Part shown: positions 1-6,887 of the stretch, one piece after another
Layout: each line of letters opens with the position of its first letter
Numbering within the stretch: position 1 is the first letter of the stretch
Origin: Candidatus Omnitrophota bacterium
GTDB lineage: Bacteria; Omnitrophota; Gorgyraeia; Aquiviventales; Aquiviventaceae
Assembly: GCA_016206585.1 (NCBI GenBank)
Contig: JACQRE010000074.1
Coordinates: 1 to 25,029 of the forward strand
Direction of reading: 5' to 3'
DNA: 25,029 nucleotides
Notes under the pieces: generated by a model
What the model saw: only the letters and a program-made list of their open reading frames with translations
Database searches by the model: none
Told to the model about the DNA's origin: nothing
Translations under genes and position numbers: made by a program

Positions 1-2
1 AG

Positions 3-911
3 ATCAAAAAGGTGTGGAAGCACATCCCAACGATCGAGGGCGCCGGGGTGCGGCTCAAGCGCGTCTTCGGCTTCCACGAGGTGCCGCAGCTGGATCCGTT
101 CCTGCTGCTGGACTGCTTCCGCTCCGACCACCGCGACGACTACGTGAAGGGCTTCCCGTGGCATCCGCACCGCGGCATCGAGACGATCACCTACGTCCTC
201 GACGGCGACGTGGAGCACCAGGACAGCCTGGGCAACAAGGGCGTCATCCGGCCCGGCGACGTCCAATGGATGACGGCGGGCAGCGGGATCATCCACCAGG
301 AGATGCCGCAGGGCAGTCCCAAGGGGCGGATGTGGGGCTTCCAGTTGTGGGCGAATCTGCCCCGGCGCGACAAGATGATGGACCCCCGCTACCGCGAGGT
401 GACCGCGCAGCAGATCCCGGCGGTGAAGACGCCCGAGGGGGCGACGGTGCGGATCATCTGCGGGCAGGTGAACGGCGTGCAGGGGCCGGTGCGGGAGATC
501 GTCACGGACCCGGAGTACCTGGATGTGTCGCTGCCGGCGGGCAAGACGTTCACGCATACGGTCAAGCCGGAGTATACCGTCTTCGCCTACGTCGTCGAGG
601 GCGAGGGCTACTTCGACCCGGAGCGCAATCCGTTCGGCTGGGAGATCGTCGGGGACAAATACTTCGACCTGAAGCCGGCGTGCGCCTGCGGCGAGGGCAC
701 CATCGCCCTGTATGAGCCCGCCGGCGACACCGTGGTCGTCACCACCGACAAGCAGCCGGTGCGCTTCCTGCTGGTCTGCGGCAAGCCGCTCAAGGAGCCG
801 GTGGCCTGGTACGGCCCGATTGTGATGAACACCAAGCAGGAGCTGGAGACCGCGTTTCGGGAGTTCGAAGCCGGCTCGTTCATCAAGCAGGGAGCGCCCG
901 CGGGCCGGTGA
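3..911 (+). CDS. Pirin family protein (5' end outside window)
   Basis: This is a bicupin pirin. The N-terminal cupin carries the pirin metal-binding signature: the FPWHPHRGIET motif and, about 40 residues later, GSGIIHQEMP. Numbered from the GTG at 12, the predicted metal ligands are His51, His53, His95 and Glu97. Bacterial pirins bind Fe or other metals; some have quercetinase-type dioxygenase activity and others act by protein interaction. The sequence does not show which applies here. The frame is open back to base 3 and reads I-K-K before the GTG, as in many pirin N-termini, so the true start codon is probably just before the window. The C-terminal cupin ends with a tail containing QELETAFREFEAG. 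A decayed copy of this 3' end lies at 2178-2225. Confidence 0.93.
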   Translation: MKKVWKHIPTIEGAGVRLKRVFGFHEVPQLDPFLLLDCFRSDHRDDYVKGFPWHPHRGIETITYVLDGDVEHQDSLGNKGVIRPGDVQWMTAGSGIIHQEMPQGSPKGRMWGFQLWANLPRRDKMMDPRYREVTAQQIPAVKTPEGATVRIICGQVNGVQGPVREIVTDPEYLDVSLPAGKTFTHTVKPEYTVFAYVVEGEGYFDPERNPFGWEIVGDKYFDLKPACACGEGTIALYEPAGDTVVVTTDKQPVRFLLVCGKPLKEPVAWYGPIVMNTKQELETAFREFEAGSFIKQGAPAGR

Positions 912-918
912 TCGCGTG

Positions 919-1332
919 ATGGCGTACGTGCCGAAGATTCTGGCCTTTGCGGGCAGCACCCGCACCGGCTCGTTCAACAAGAAACTGATCAAGGTCGGCG
1001 CGGCCGCGGCGCTGACGGCGCTCGTCTGGCGGCAATCGCGCGGAGTGCGTTCCAAGCACCGGCGGTGGCTCGTGCGCACCGGGGTCTTCGCTTTGGGGTT
1101 CACCACGGTGCCGCTGGGACGGGACGACAGCGGCGGGCTCTATCCCATGGGGCTGTACTACCTGGCTTTTGGCCGCGACTGGCTGGAAGCCGCCACCGGG
1201 GCGACACTCGTGATCGGAGTCGTGTGGATGGCGCTGCTTGCGGGAAGCCTGATCGTTGGCTGGCTGGTCGGTGCGGCGATGCGCGGGCAGGGCGGGTCAT
1301 GGTCTGCACATCGAACATCGTCGAAACGATAG
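919..1332 (+). CDS. Chimeric ORF: FMN-reductase N-terminus joined to a membrane protein
   Basis: The first 25-30 residues (MAYVPKILAFAGSTRTGSFN and on to KKLIKVGAAAA) match the start of NADPH-dependent FMN/quinone reductases, including the phosphate-binding loop GSTRTGSFN. The rest of the flavodoxin fold is absent. The reading frame instead continues into a basic stretch and a hydrophobic protein with at least one clear membrane segment near the C-terminus (ATLVIGVVWMALLAGSLIVG). The join falls in a GC-rich alanine run near 1000-1012. I infer a deletion or recombination that fused two genes in frame. The product is probably not a reductase because it lacks the FMN-binding body. The ATG at 919 follows the pirin stop by seven bases; a GTG at 916 is also possible. 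The protein could be dead or simply a small membrane protein with a borrowed start. Confidence 0.55.
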   Translation: MAYVPKILAFAGSTRTGSFNKKLIKVGAAAALTALVWRQSRGVRSKHRRWLVRTGVFALGFTTVPLGRDDSGGLYPMGLYYLAFGRDWLEAATGATLVIGVVWMALLAGSLIVGWLVGAAMRGQGGSWSAHRTSSKR

Positions 1333-1343
1333 GGAGGGCCTGG

Positions 1344-1652
1344 ATGCGCTGGATGCTGATCGGCGTAAGTGTGCTGGTGATCGGGGGCTACGCCGCACCC
1401 CTTCGGGCGGATGATGAGACCAAGCGGGTCGTGGGCGGAGTGATCTCAGGGCTCCTGGGGCAGCCGCAGCAGCCCTCGTACACCGCGCAGGAGCGGGACC
1501 GGCTCATCTCGCTGCTCCAGAGCGGCGACTACGTGACGAGCCGCCAGGGCGAGCCGGTGGACCTCATGGTGTACGGCGTGCCGTTGACGCAGGCTGGCCA
1601 CGTGTACACGGCCAAGCCCATCCGCCCCAGCGCCACCAGCGCTCCGCAGTAA
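1344..1652 (+). CDS. Small secreted protein of unknown function
   Basis: This is a 102-residue protein with a clear signal peptide: a basic start (MRWM), a hydrophobic core (LIGVSVLVIGGYAA) and a likely cleavage after PLRA, before DDETKR. The mature part is short and mostly polar, with a glycine-rich VVGGVISGLLGQPQQP stretch and no cysteines or recognisable domain. The ATG at 1344 is preceded at good spacing by AGGGAGG (1331-1337), which decides the start. It lies 16 bases upstream of the DoxX gene and could be co-transcribed with it. I do not recognise the family. A periplasmic or surface-exposed location is inferred from the signal peptide only. Confidence 0.7.
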   Translation: MRWMLIGVSVLVIGGYAAPLRADDETKRVVGGVISGLLGQPQQPSYTAQERDRLISLLQSGDYVTSRQGEPVDLMVYGVPLTQAGHVYTAKPIRPSATSAPQ

Positions 1653-1667
1653 CCACAGGAGGCACGC

Positions 1668-2051
1668 ATGAAACAACTGGAACGGTTTTCGGACCACGCC
1701 TACGCCTTGCTGCGGATCGTGACCGGGTTCATGTTCGCCTTCCATGGCACCCAGAAGATCCTGGGGGTGCTGTCCGATCACCCGCAGCCGGCGGTCGGAT
1801 CCCAGATCTGGATCGGCGGGATGATCGAACTCCTTGGCGGGCTGGCGGTGATGCTGGGGTGGCAGACGCGCGCGGCGGCGTTCCTCTGCAGCGGAGAGAT
1901 GGCGGTGGCGTATTTCCAGTTCCACTGGAAGTTCCAGATGGGATCGAACTTCTTCCCGGCGATCAACAAGGGCGAGCTGGCCGTGCTCTACTGCTTCGTG
2001 TTCCTCTTGATCGCCTGCCGCGGTGGTGTCAAATGGAGCCTGGATAAGTAG
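1668..2051 (+). CDS. DoxX family membrane protein
   Basis: This 127-residue protein has the four hydrophobic segments and layout of the DoxX family. The first helix region reads LLRIVTGFMFAFHGTQKIL, with the typical R-x4-F-x2-HG-x2-K pattern. Next come GGMIELLGGLAVMLGW, a third helix (AAAFLCSGEMAVAYFQFH) and a last helix (GELAVLYCFVFLLIAC). DoxX proteins are small inner-membrane proteins linked to quinone, thiosulfate or redox-stress functions; the exact reaction is unclear for most members. A good ribosome-binding site (AGGAGG, 1657-1662) precedes the ATG. The last base of its TAG stop is the first base of a GAATTC-bounded repeat, so the repeat sits directly against the gene end. Confidence 0.9.
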   Translation: MKQLERFSDHAYALLRIVTGFMFAFHGTQKILGVLSDHPQPAVGSQIWIGGMIELLGGLAVMLGWQTRAAAFLCSGEMAVAYFQFHWKFQMGSNFFPAINKGELAVLYCFVFLLIACRGGVKWSLDK

Positions 2052-2173
2052 AATTCGGGGACAGTCAGCAACGCCCCCCACACCAACTGTCGCTGACCCG
2101 TGTTGGTTACCAGTTGGTGTGGGGGCAAGCAACATGCAACAGTACGGGAAATAGTCACGTGTCACCGGAATTC
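2051..2173 (+). repeat. Composite GAATTC-bounded REP-like element
   Basis: The element begins GAATTCGGGGACAG (2051-2064) and ends GTCACCGGAATTC (2161-2173), giving imperfect inverted ends that both carry GAATTC. Inside is a perfect 15-bp hairpin: CCCCCACACCAACTG (2075-2089) pairs with 2111-2125 across a 21-base loop. Two 7-base units follow, AAGCAAC (2127-2133) and ATGCAAC (2134-2140), then AGTACGGGAAATAGTCACG. The right half is closely related to the repeat at 5011-5070, the left tip to that at 4052, and the hairpin to that at 14557-14617. It is thus a mosaic of three repeat families. It resembles REP/BIME sequences mobilised by RAYT (IS200-like) transposases, but no such gene is present here. 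Confidence 0.75.
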
Positions 2174-2177
2174 GATG

Positions 2178-2225
2178 CAGGAGCTGGAAACCGCGTTTCG
2201 AGAGGTCGCCGCGCCCGCGCGCTAG
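2178..2225 (+). pseudogene. Remnant of a second pirin 3' end
   Basis: Read in the frame starting at 2178, this stretch gives QELETAFREVAAPAR followed by TAG. The first nine residues are identical to the C-terminal tail of the pirin gene (QELETAFRE, ending near base 870), and the DNA is nearly identical over the same span. The rest of the gene is missing; the segment begins immediately after the right GAATTC end of the composite repeat. I infer a duplicated or relocated pirin gene that was deleted or cut at the repeat boundary. It is too short to encode a functional product. Confidence 0.6.
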
Positions 2226-2236
2226 GGGGGGTAGTG

Positions 2237-4039
2237 ATGGCGGAAGCCGAACCGGGTCGCGCATCCCGCTACGTGGGGCTCGCGCTGTGCCTCGCCGCCC
2301 TCCTGCGCTTTGGCTACCTCATCGAACTGCAGCGGAATCCGCTGCCCCAGTGGGTCGCCACGCAGGAGGCCTTCGACCAGCACCGCTTCATGACGCTCGC
2401 CCAGGAGTTCCTGGCGGGGAATTGGCTGGGCGCGCACGTCACCGGCTACTCCCCGGGATACGCGTATGTCATCGCGGGGCTCTATGCGGTATTGCCGCGG
2501 CATCTGAATACGCTCTTCATCGTGCAAATCCTGCTGGGGCTCGCGGCCTGCTTCGTATTCTACCGGACGGGCACGCTGCTCTTCCAGCGCCGGGCGGTTG
2601 GCGTGGTGGCGGCGTTCCTTGCGGCGCTGTACGCCCCGTTTCTCTTCTACGAGTGCAAAGGGCTCCGGGAGATCCTGACAGCGTACTTCAACCTGTTTGG
2701 CTTCTTGTGTCTGCTGCGCGCCTCGCTCGGCGGACGGGCCCGTTGGGTCGGCGCGGCTGGAGCCTTCCTGGGGCTCTCGATGCTCATGCGGCAGCACGTC
2801 CTCCCAGCACTCGTGGCGCCGTATCTCCTCCTGCGGCCCGGGATCGGGCTGCGGACGAAGCTCGCGCAGACGCTGCTGTTTCTCGGGACGCTGACGCTGA
2901 CGATCGCGCCGCTGGCGCTTCGGAATGCGGCCATCGGTAGCCCGGCCGTGATCGCCCCCAACGGCCTTGAAGCGTTTTGGGTGGGCAATACCCCCGATGC
3001 GCCAGGCATCGGATGGCTGGACCAGCCCAGCCGCGTCGCGCTGACCCGGGAGAGCCAGGGCCGTCTGACCAAGACGCTGGAGGTGTTCGGCCGCGAACTG
3101 CGCCGCCATCCGCGCGAGTACCGAACGCTCTATGCGCGGAAGATTGCCATGTTCTTCAACGGCTACGAGATCCCCGGCAATCTCAGTTTCGACCAGTTTC
3201 GCGGGATGTCCGTGGCGCTCAAGGCAGCCGTGGCGGACTTCGCGACCGTGTGTCCCCTCGGCCTCTTGGGCATGGTGCTCTCCGCCAGGGTGTCGCGCGG
3301 ATGGGGGTTGCTGGCGGGATTCCTGGCGCTCCTGAGCCTCTCGGTGATCGTCTTCCACATCCAGGGGCGCTATCGGCTCGCGGCCGTGCCGTTCTTCATC
3401 CTGCCGGCCGCCTATACGATCTGGTGGTTCGGCGACCGGTGGAGAGCCGGGCGGTTTGCGCGCGTCGGCGCAGCCGCGGTCGCGCTCGCGGGCCTCACGA
3501 TCCTGATGTGGCCGAATCAACGCGTCATCACGACCTATTTTGGCGGCCGCGTGCCGCATGTGCATTTCGTGCACCTGGGACAGGCGTACCTCGCCCGCTC
3601 GAAGGAGCCGCAATGGTCCCCGCAGCAGCGGCAGGCGTTGCGGATGAGCGCGGCGGAGTCGTTTCGGAACGCGCTCGCGGTCGAGGAACGACCCGCAACG
3701 TACTTCCTCCTGGGCGCGGTGTCCTCGACGCTGGGGCATCAGGAGGCATCCGAAGCGGCGTTTCTCCGCGGGCTCCAGCTTCAGCCGGACGACGCCCCTG
3801 CGCATCGACGCCTCGCCGCCATCTATGCGTCTCAGGGCAGGATCAACGAGGCCATCGAGCAGTACACCAGCGCGCTGCGCCTCAAGCCGGATGACCCGGT
3901 GGCCCATAACAACCTTGGAGCCATGCTGGACCGCGCAGGTCGGCGCGAGGAGGCGACGGCCCACTTCCAGGAAGCCCTGCGATTACGACCTGACTACGAA
4001 GACGCTCATAAGAATCTTGCGATACTCCGCGGAGAGTGA
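2237..4039 (+). CDS. Multi-pass ArnT/GT39-like membrane protein with C-terminal TPRs
   Basis: This 600-residue protein has about ten or more membrane helices across residues 10-440. A soluble tail (about 470-600) contains three to four TPR units, the clearest being RINEAIEQYTSALRLKPDDP and REEATAHFQEALRLRPDYED. The first periplasmic loop carries an acidic residue in AFDQHRFMTLAQEFL, followed by GYSPGYAYV, the pattern of PMT/ArnT-type (GT39/GT83) glycosyltransferases that use polyprenyl-phosphate sugars. Glycosyl transfer outside the inner membrane, with the TPRs recruiting a partner, is inferred; donor and acceptor are unknown. The ATG at 2237 has a G-rich Shine-Dalgarno (AGGGGGG, 2224-2230). 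The frame is open further upstream into repeat DNA, but that part does not look coding. Repeats lie on both sides of the gene. Confidence 0.82.
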   Translation: MAEAEPGRASRYVGLALCLAALLRFGYLIELQRNPLPQWVATQEAFDQHRFMTLAQEFLAGNWLGAHVTGYSPGYAYVIAGLYAVLPRHLNTLFIVQILLGLAACFVFYRTGTLLFQRRAVGVVAAFLAALYAPFLFYECKGLREILTAYFNLFGFLCLLRASLGGRARWVGAAGAFLGLSMLMRQHVLPALVAPYLLLRPGIGLRTKLAQTLLFLGTLTLTIAPLALRNAAIGSPAVIAPNGLEAFWVGNTPDAPGIGWLDQPSRVALTRESQGRLTKTLEVFGRELRRHPREYRTLYARKIAMFFNGYEIPGNLSFDQFRGMSVALKAAVADFATVCPLGLLGMVLSARVSRGWGLLAGFLALLSLSVIVFHIQGRYRLAAVPFFILPAAYTIWWFGDRWRAGRFARVGAAAVALAGLTILMWPNQRVITTYFGGRVPHVHFVHLGQAYLARSKEPQWSPQQRQALRMSAAESFRNALAVEERPATYFLLGAVSSTLGHQEASEAAFLRGLQLQPDDAPAHRRLAAIYASQGRINEAIEQYTSALRLKPDDPVAHNNLGAMLDRAGRREEATAHFQEALRLRPDYEDAHKNLAILRGE

Positions 4040-4051
4040 GGGGACGCCTAC

Positions 4052-4123
4052 GAATTCGGGGGACAGGATACAGAATTGCTGGGGAGATAAGTATACTGTC
4101 CCCAGAATTCCCAGAATTCCCCC
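4052..4123 (+). repeat. REP-like inverted repeat, copy 1
   Basis: The element runs from GAATTC (4052-4057) to a doubled AGAATTCCC end (4104-4123). An 8-bp stem, GGGGACAG (4059-4066) with CTGTCCCC (4096-4103), encloses an A/T-rich loop. Bases 4062-4112 are identical to 6859-6909, so two copies 2.8 kb apart share 51 bases without a change. GAATTC plus GGGGACAG is also the left tip of the 2051 element. The form resembles REP sequences associated with RAYT transposases. It sits between the GT39-like gene and the toxin-antitoxin promoter and might also terminate transcription, although there is no T-tract. Confidence 0.85.
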
Positions 4124-4140
4124 ACGCGCTTCATGGCGAG

Positions 4141-4180
4141 TTGACAACCCACGCAGAGGATGCTATCATTATGATAGCAT
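4141..4180 (+). promoter_or_regulatory. Toxin-antitoxin promoter with palindromic operator
   Basis: A near-ideal sigma-70 promoter is visible: TTGACA at 4141-4146, a 17-base spacer, and TATCAT at 4164-4169. The -10 box is inside a perfect palindrome, with arm ATGCTATCAT (4160-4169), one T, and arm ATGATAGCAT (4171-4180). Ribbon-helix-helix antitoxins of FitA/VapB type typically bind such palindromes at their own promoter, alone or with the toxin, and repress it. The position over the -10 box fits direct promoter occlusion. The leader to the antitoxin ATG would be about 40 bases and includes GGAGG at 4204-4208. Confidence 0.85.
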
Positions 4181-4216
4181 TCGTCACCCAGGCGGTCGAC
4201 AGGGGAGGAGCCAGCG

Positions 4217-4447
4217 ATGGCGCAGATACTGGTCAGAGATTTGGATGCCGGCGTGCTGGGACGGCTCAAAGCCCGCGCCAAACAGCATGGGCGCTCGCTG
4301 CAGGGCGAGGTGAAGATGATCTTGATCGAGTCCATCAATCTCTCGCTGCGGGAAGCCCGCGCAGTCTCCGCGCGATGGCAGAAGCGTCTGGCCGGCCGCG
4401 CCTTCAGCAACAGCGCGGATCTCATCCGTGAGGATCGGAATCGGTGA
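4217..4447 (+). CDS. FitA/VapB-like ribbon-helix-helix antitoxin
   Basis: This is a 76-residue antitoxin. The N-terminal 40 residues (MAQILVRDLDAGVLGRLKAR, then AKQHGRSLQGEVKMIL) form the FitA-type ribbon-helix-helix DNA-binding domain: a short beta strand (QILVRDL) followed by two helices with the HGRSLQGEV turn. The basic C-terminus (SARWQKRLAGRAFSNSADLI) is the usual toxin-binding tail that inserts into the PIN active site. The ATG at 4217 has a strong Shine-Dalgarno (GGAGG, 4204-4208). The stop overlaps the toxin start as GTGA, so the two proteins are translationally coupled. It is expected to repress its own promoter through the palindrome at 4160-4180. Confidence 0.9.
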   Translation: MAQILVRDLDAGVLGRLKARAKQHGRSLQGEVKMILIESINLSLREARAVSARWQKRLAGRAFSNSADLIREDRNR

Positions 4448-4866
4448 GCGCGTTCGTCATCGATGCCAGCGTGGCGGTGAAGTGGTTCCTCCCGGAGCCG
4501 CACGCCCAGGCCGCGCGCCGGGTGTTGAGCGGCCGGCGGACCCTCCTGGCTCCCGATCTGATCTGGGCGGAGGTGGGCAATGTGTTGTGGAAGCGATGCC
4601 AGCGAGCCGAGATCGCGCCTGAGGCGGCCCAGCGCATCCTCCAAGAGTTTAAGCGGTTTCCTCTGGAGACGTACCCGGCCAAGGCCCTGCTCGAACTGGC
4701 TTGGTCGCTTGCCCTGCAGCATCGGATCAGCGTCTATGACGGCCTGTATCTCGCGCTGGCGGTCGGCCGGCACGGCAAGCTGGTGACGGCCGACCGGTCG
4801 TTGGTCGATGCAATGGCGAAGGACCCGTTGGCCTCGGTGGTCGTCTGGGTCGAGCACCTCCGTTGA
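4444..4866 (+). CDS. VapC-family PIN-domain toxin
   Basis: This is a 140-residue PIN-domain ribonuclease. The four acidic residues expected for metal-dependent cleavage are present: Asp7 (FVIDASVAVKW), Glu43 (IWAEVGNVLWK), Asp99 (ISVYDGLYLALA) and Asp117 (VTADRSL). VapC toxins cut specific RNAs, often initiator tRNA, other tRNAs or the sarcin-ricin loop, when the antitoxin is degraded; the target here is not visible. The start is the GTG at 4444, which overlaps the antitoxin TGA by four bases. The length is normal for the family and no key residue is missing, so the pair looks intact. It is bracketed by repeats at 4052 and 5011, like a self-contained cassette. Confidence 0.93.
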   Translation: MSAFVIDASVAVKWFLPEPHAQAARRVLSGRRTLLAPDLIWAEVGNVLWKRCQRAEIAPEAAQRILQEFKRFPLETYPAKALLELAWSLALQHRISVYDGLYLALAVGRHGKLVTADRSLVDAMAKDPLASVVVWVEHLR

Positions 4867-4889
4867 TGCAGGGACGTGCAGAGCGCCCC

Positions 4890-5051
4890 ATGAAGCCATC
4901 ACAAGGAAGACGGCGGCGATTTCGGGCCGCGCTTCGCCGCGTCAATACGCGGCACGGAAAGACTCTGCGATCTCTCGCCTCCATGAGTCCCTCGGCCCGC
5001 CACCCCAACCGAATTCAGCAACAAGCAACAGACAACAGTACGGGGAAATAG
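4890..5051 (+). CDS. Possible small basic ORF, tail formed by a repeat
   Basis: This open frame of 53 codons starts at an ATG at 4890, with AGCGCCCC upstream rather than a good ribosome-binding site. The first 30 residues are strongly basic (MKPSQGRRRRFRAALRRVNT, then RHGKTLRSLA) and could be the end or start of a real small protein. The last 14 residues are read from the GAATTC-bounded repeat at 5011 and end at its TAG. It may be a gene fragment truncated by the repeat. I cannot name it and would not count it as a certain gene. Confidence 0.25.
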   Translation: MKPSQGRRRRFRAALRRVNTRHGKTLRSLASMSPSARHPNRIQQQATDNSTGK

Positions 5052-5070
5052 TCATGTCTTACCGGAATTC
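5011..5070 (+). repeat. GAATTC-bounded repeat with 7-base units
   Basis: A 60-base element lies between GAATTC (5011-5016) and CCGGAATTC (5062-5070). It holds three 7-base units, CAGCAAC, AAGCAAC and AGACAAC (5016-5036), followed by AGTACGGGGAAATAGTCA and a TTACCGGAATTC end. The right 35 bases align with 2141-2173 with a few changes. It ends inside the next gene and provides the ATG at 5054 used there. In the 2051 copy the matching position reads ACG, so the start codon is a copy-specific change. Confidence 0.75.
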
Positions 5071-6808
5071 CAGGTGGTGGGTGGTGGGGCTAGCTCTCAC
5101 CTTCCCGGCATCCCCCCTCTTGGCCGAACCCCGAGGAGTGGATCTGAGGGCCGAGCTGCAGTCAGCTCGATTGGTTGAAGATGTCGAAATTGACGAGTAT
5201 ACACCACAGGGACTCATCTTCCGGCTTCAGGACAATCCGAGGAAGCCGCTGTCTGCACGCTACTGGGGTGCCGATGACTCCAAATGGGTCCCGAACGTGG
5301 TTGCAACGCTCGACTTCAATCAAGACATCCTGACCGGCGAGTGGCCGCCAGGAGGATCGAAGGTATTACTCGTTGTTGATGCGGACAACATCATCTCGCT
5401 CTTTGCGTGGGAACGCGGTGCGGACTATCGCTTCTGGTCACCATGGATGACGGGAAGTCTCGCTGGATTTATCTGCGAGCCGCCAGCTCGACCACTCCCG
5501 AGGCAGGCTGACAGTTTTATGGGTGCGAACCGAGGCTGGGAAAGCTGGGATGGGTGTTTGGTGCCGGCAGCTGAACTTGATACCCTGCGAGGAACCACGC
5601 AGCCGAACACAGCGCTTCCTGTGACAGAGGAACAAGAACAGCCTCAGACGGCAATGAAAAAACCGCCGCAGTTCGGGTTTCGGATGGATCACCAGACGTT
5701 CCAGGCGCTTCGGAGCCTTGCCCCGGAGTTGGCTGGAGCGCATTGGCCTGGCTTGACGCCGGAAGGCCAGCGGGCATGGGACAACGGGGATCTCGGCGCC
5801 GTCTATAATACCGGCTCCTACGTGGAAGAGGACGTAAACGGCGACGGGCAATCTGATGCGGTGCTGCTCTTGGAAGTTCCGCAGGCAAGCGGCGTGGAGG
5901 AGTCGTACCTCCTGGTGGCCACTCGGCGCATTCCGGGCGTACCCTGGACCCGCGTGGGTCTTGTTCGGTTGCCCCCGCCAGAGCTGCACGAGTGGAGCAT
6001 CATGGACGCCATCGAACAACAGGCCCACGATCCTCAGCTTGCGGCATTTTTCAAGACCGAGCGGCAGTCGCCAGAGCTGGCTGTCCAGGAATCGGGTGTG
6101 TCTCCAGCGGCCGACTCGGCCACGACACGCCCCATTGCTGAGTGGGTCGCACGATTGACTGATCCGGACCCGCGCGTACGACTGGAAGCCGCTGAAGCCT
6201 TGGGTCGGTTGGGCCCGGAAGCCGCGGTAGCGATCGAACCGCTGGTGCAACGCTTCTACGATCCTGAAGAGCTGGTGCGCGATGCGGCCGGGAGCAGCCT
6301 TGCGCAGATCGGGCCGGCCAGCGTCCCGGCCCTGCGGCAGCTGGTCCTGCGGGAGGGATCGACCCACGGCCGACACGATCCAGGCGCACGGAGCCAACGG
6401 CTGGCTGTTGCCCTGCTCGGACGGCTGATGCCTGTGACGGATGAGGCGGTCAGTCTCGCGGCTGACGTCTGCCGCGATCGGGCAATCCACGACCTTGTGC
6501 GGCATGATGCTTGTTTGTCCTTGGCAGCGCTTGGCGCCCGCGAGCTCCGCGTCCGTCAGGAGGCGATTGAGACGCTACGGCGGGTCTTCCAGGAGGCAGA
6601 TGCCGACCTGTCCTTGCGGACAGAGCTCGTCTATGCGTTGGGCCGGTTGGGGCCAGAGCCGTCAGTTGTGGCGACGCTGGCTCACGCGCTACACGATCGC
6701 GAGTTTTTTATTCGGCGGGCAGCCCGCCGGCACACTTGCGCAGTTCGGGGCCTCGGCACGCTCAGCGTTGCCGGCGCTTCGCACCGCCCTCAGCGATGCC
6801 GATCCTGA
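5054..6808 (+). CDS. Secreted HEAT-repeat protein, frameshifted at 3' end
   Basis: The frame encodes 584 residues. An N-terminal signal peptide (WWVVGLALTFPASPLLA, cleaved before EPRG) sends the product to the periplasm or beyond. Around residues 258-268, DVNGDGQSDAVL is an EF-hand/FG-GAP-like calcium loop. From about residue 360 to the end come HEAT repeats of PBS-lyase type, e.g. LTDPDPRVRLEAAEALGRLG and a unit at YDPEELVRDAAGSSLAQIG. HEAT arrays are protein-binding scaffolds; the partner is unknown. The last HEAT unit breaks at about 6723-6725, where the frame turns into RRHTCAVRGL. The repeat clearly continues in the +1 frame to 6887. The ATG at 5054 lies in a repeat; in-frame GTGs at 5081 and 5084 would also leave a signal peptide. 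Confidence 0.72.
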   Translation: MSYRNSRWWVVGLALTFPASPLLAEPRGVDLRAELQSARLVEDVEIDEYTPQGLIFRLQDNPRKPLSARYWGADDSKWVPNVVATLDFNQDILTGEWPPGGSKVLLVVDADNIISLFAWERGADYRFWSPWMTGSLAGFICEPPARPLPRQADSFMGANRGWESWDGCLVPAAELDTLRGTTQPNTALPVTEEQEQPQTAMKKPPQFGFRMDHQTFQALRSLAPELAGAHWPGLTPEGQRAWDNGDLGAVYNTGSYVEEDVNGDGQSDAVLLLEVPQASGVEESYLLVATRRIPGVPWTRVGLVRLPPPELHEWSIMDAIEQQAHDPQLAAFFKTERQSPELAVQESGVSPAADSATTRPIAEWVARLTDPDPRVRLEAAEALGRLGPEAAVAIEPLVQRFYDPEELVRDAAGSSLAQIGPASVPALRQLVLREGSTHGRHDPGARSQRLAVALLGRLMPVTDEAVSLAADVCRDRAIHDLVRHDACLSLAALGARELRVRQEAIETLRRVFQEADADLSLRTELVYALGRLGPEPSVVATLAHALHDREFFIRRAARRHTCAVRGLGTLSVAGASHRPQRCRS

Positions 6809-6887
6809 GGTCAAGGCATCGGCGCAACGCGCCATCGAACAGATGGGGGAGTTCGGAAGACAGGATACAGAATTGCTGGGGAGATAA
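6724..6887 (+). pseudogene. Out-of-frame 3' tail of the HEAT-repeat gene
   Basis: In the frame of base 6726 the sequence reads AGTLAQFGASARSALPALRT, then ALSDADPEVKASAQRAIEQMGEF, a textbook HEAT unit that completes the upstream protein. Removing one C from the CCC at 6723-6725 gives RRAAAGTLAQFG, a continuous repeat. The restored frame stops at the TAA at 6885-6887; its last residues (GRQDTELLGR) are read from the REP-like repeat at 6850. The shift could be a sequencing error, a real mutation or, less likely, a programmed shift. Confidence 0.75.

Noticed and set aside
2222..3964. Minus-strand open frame of 580 codons
   Set aside because: It lies opposite the GT39/TPR gene, whose membrane helices and TPR motifs are clear. 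The minus product is low-complexity and basic.
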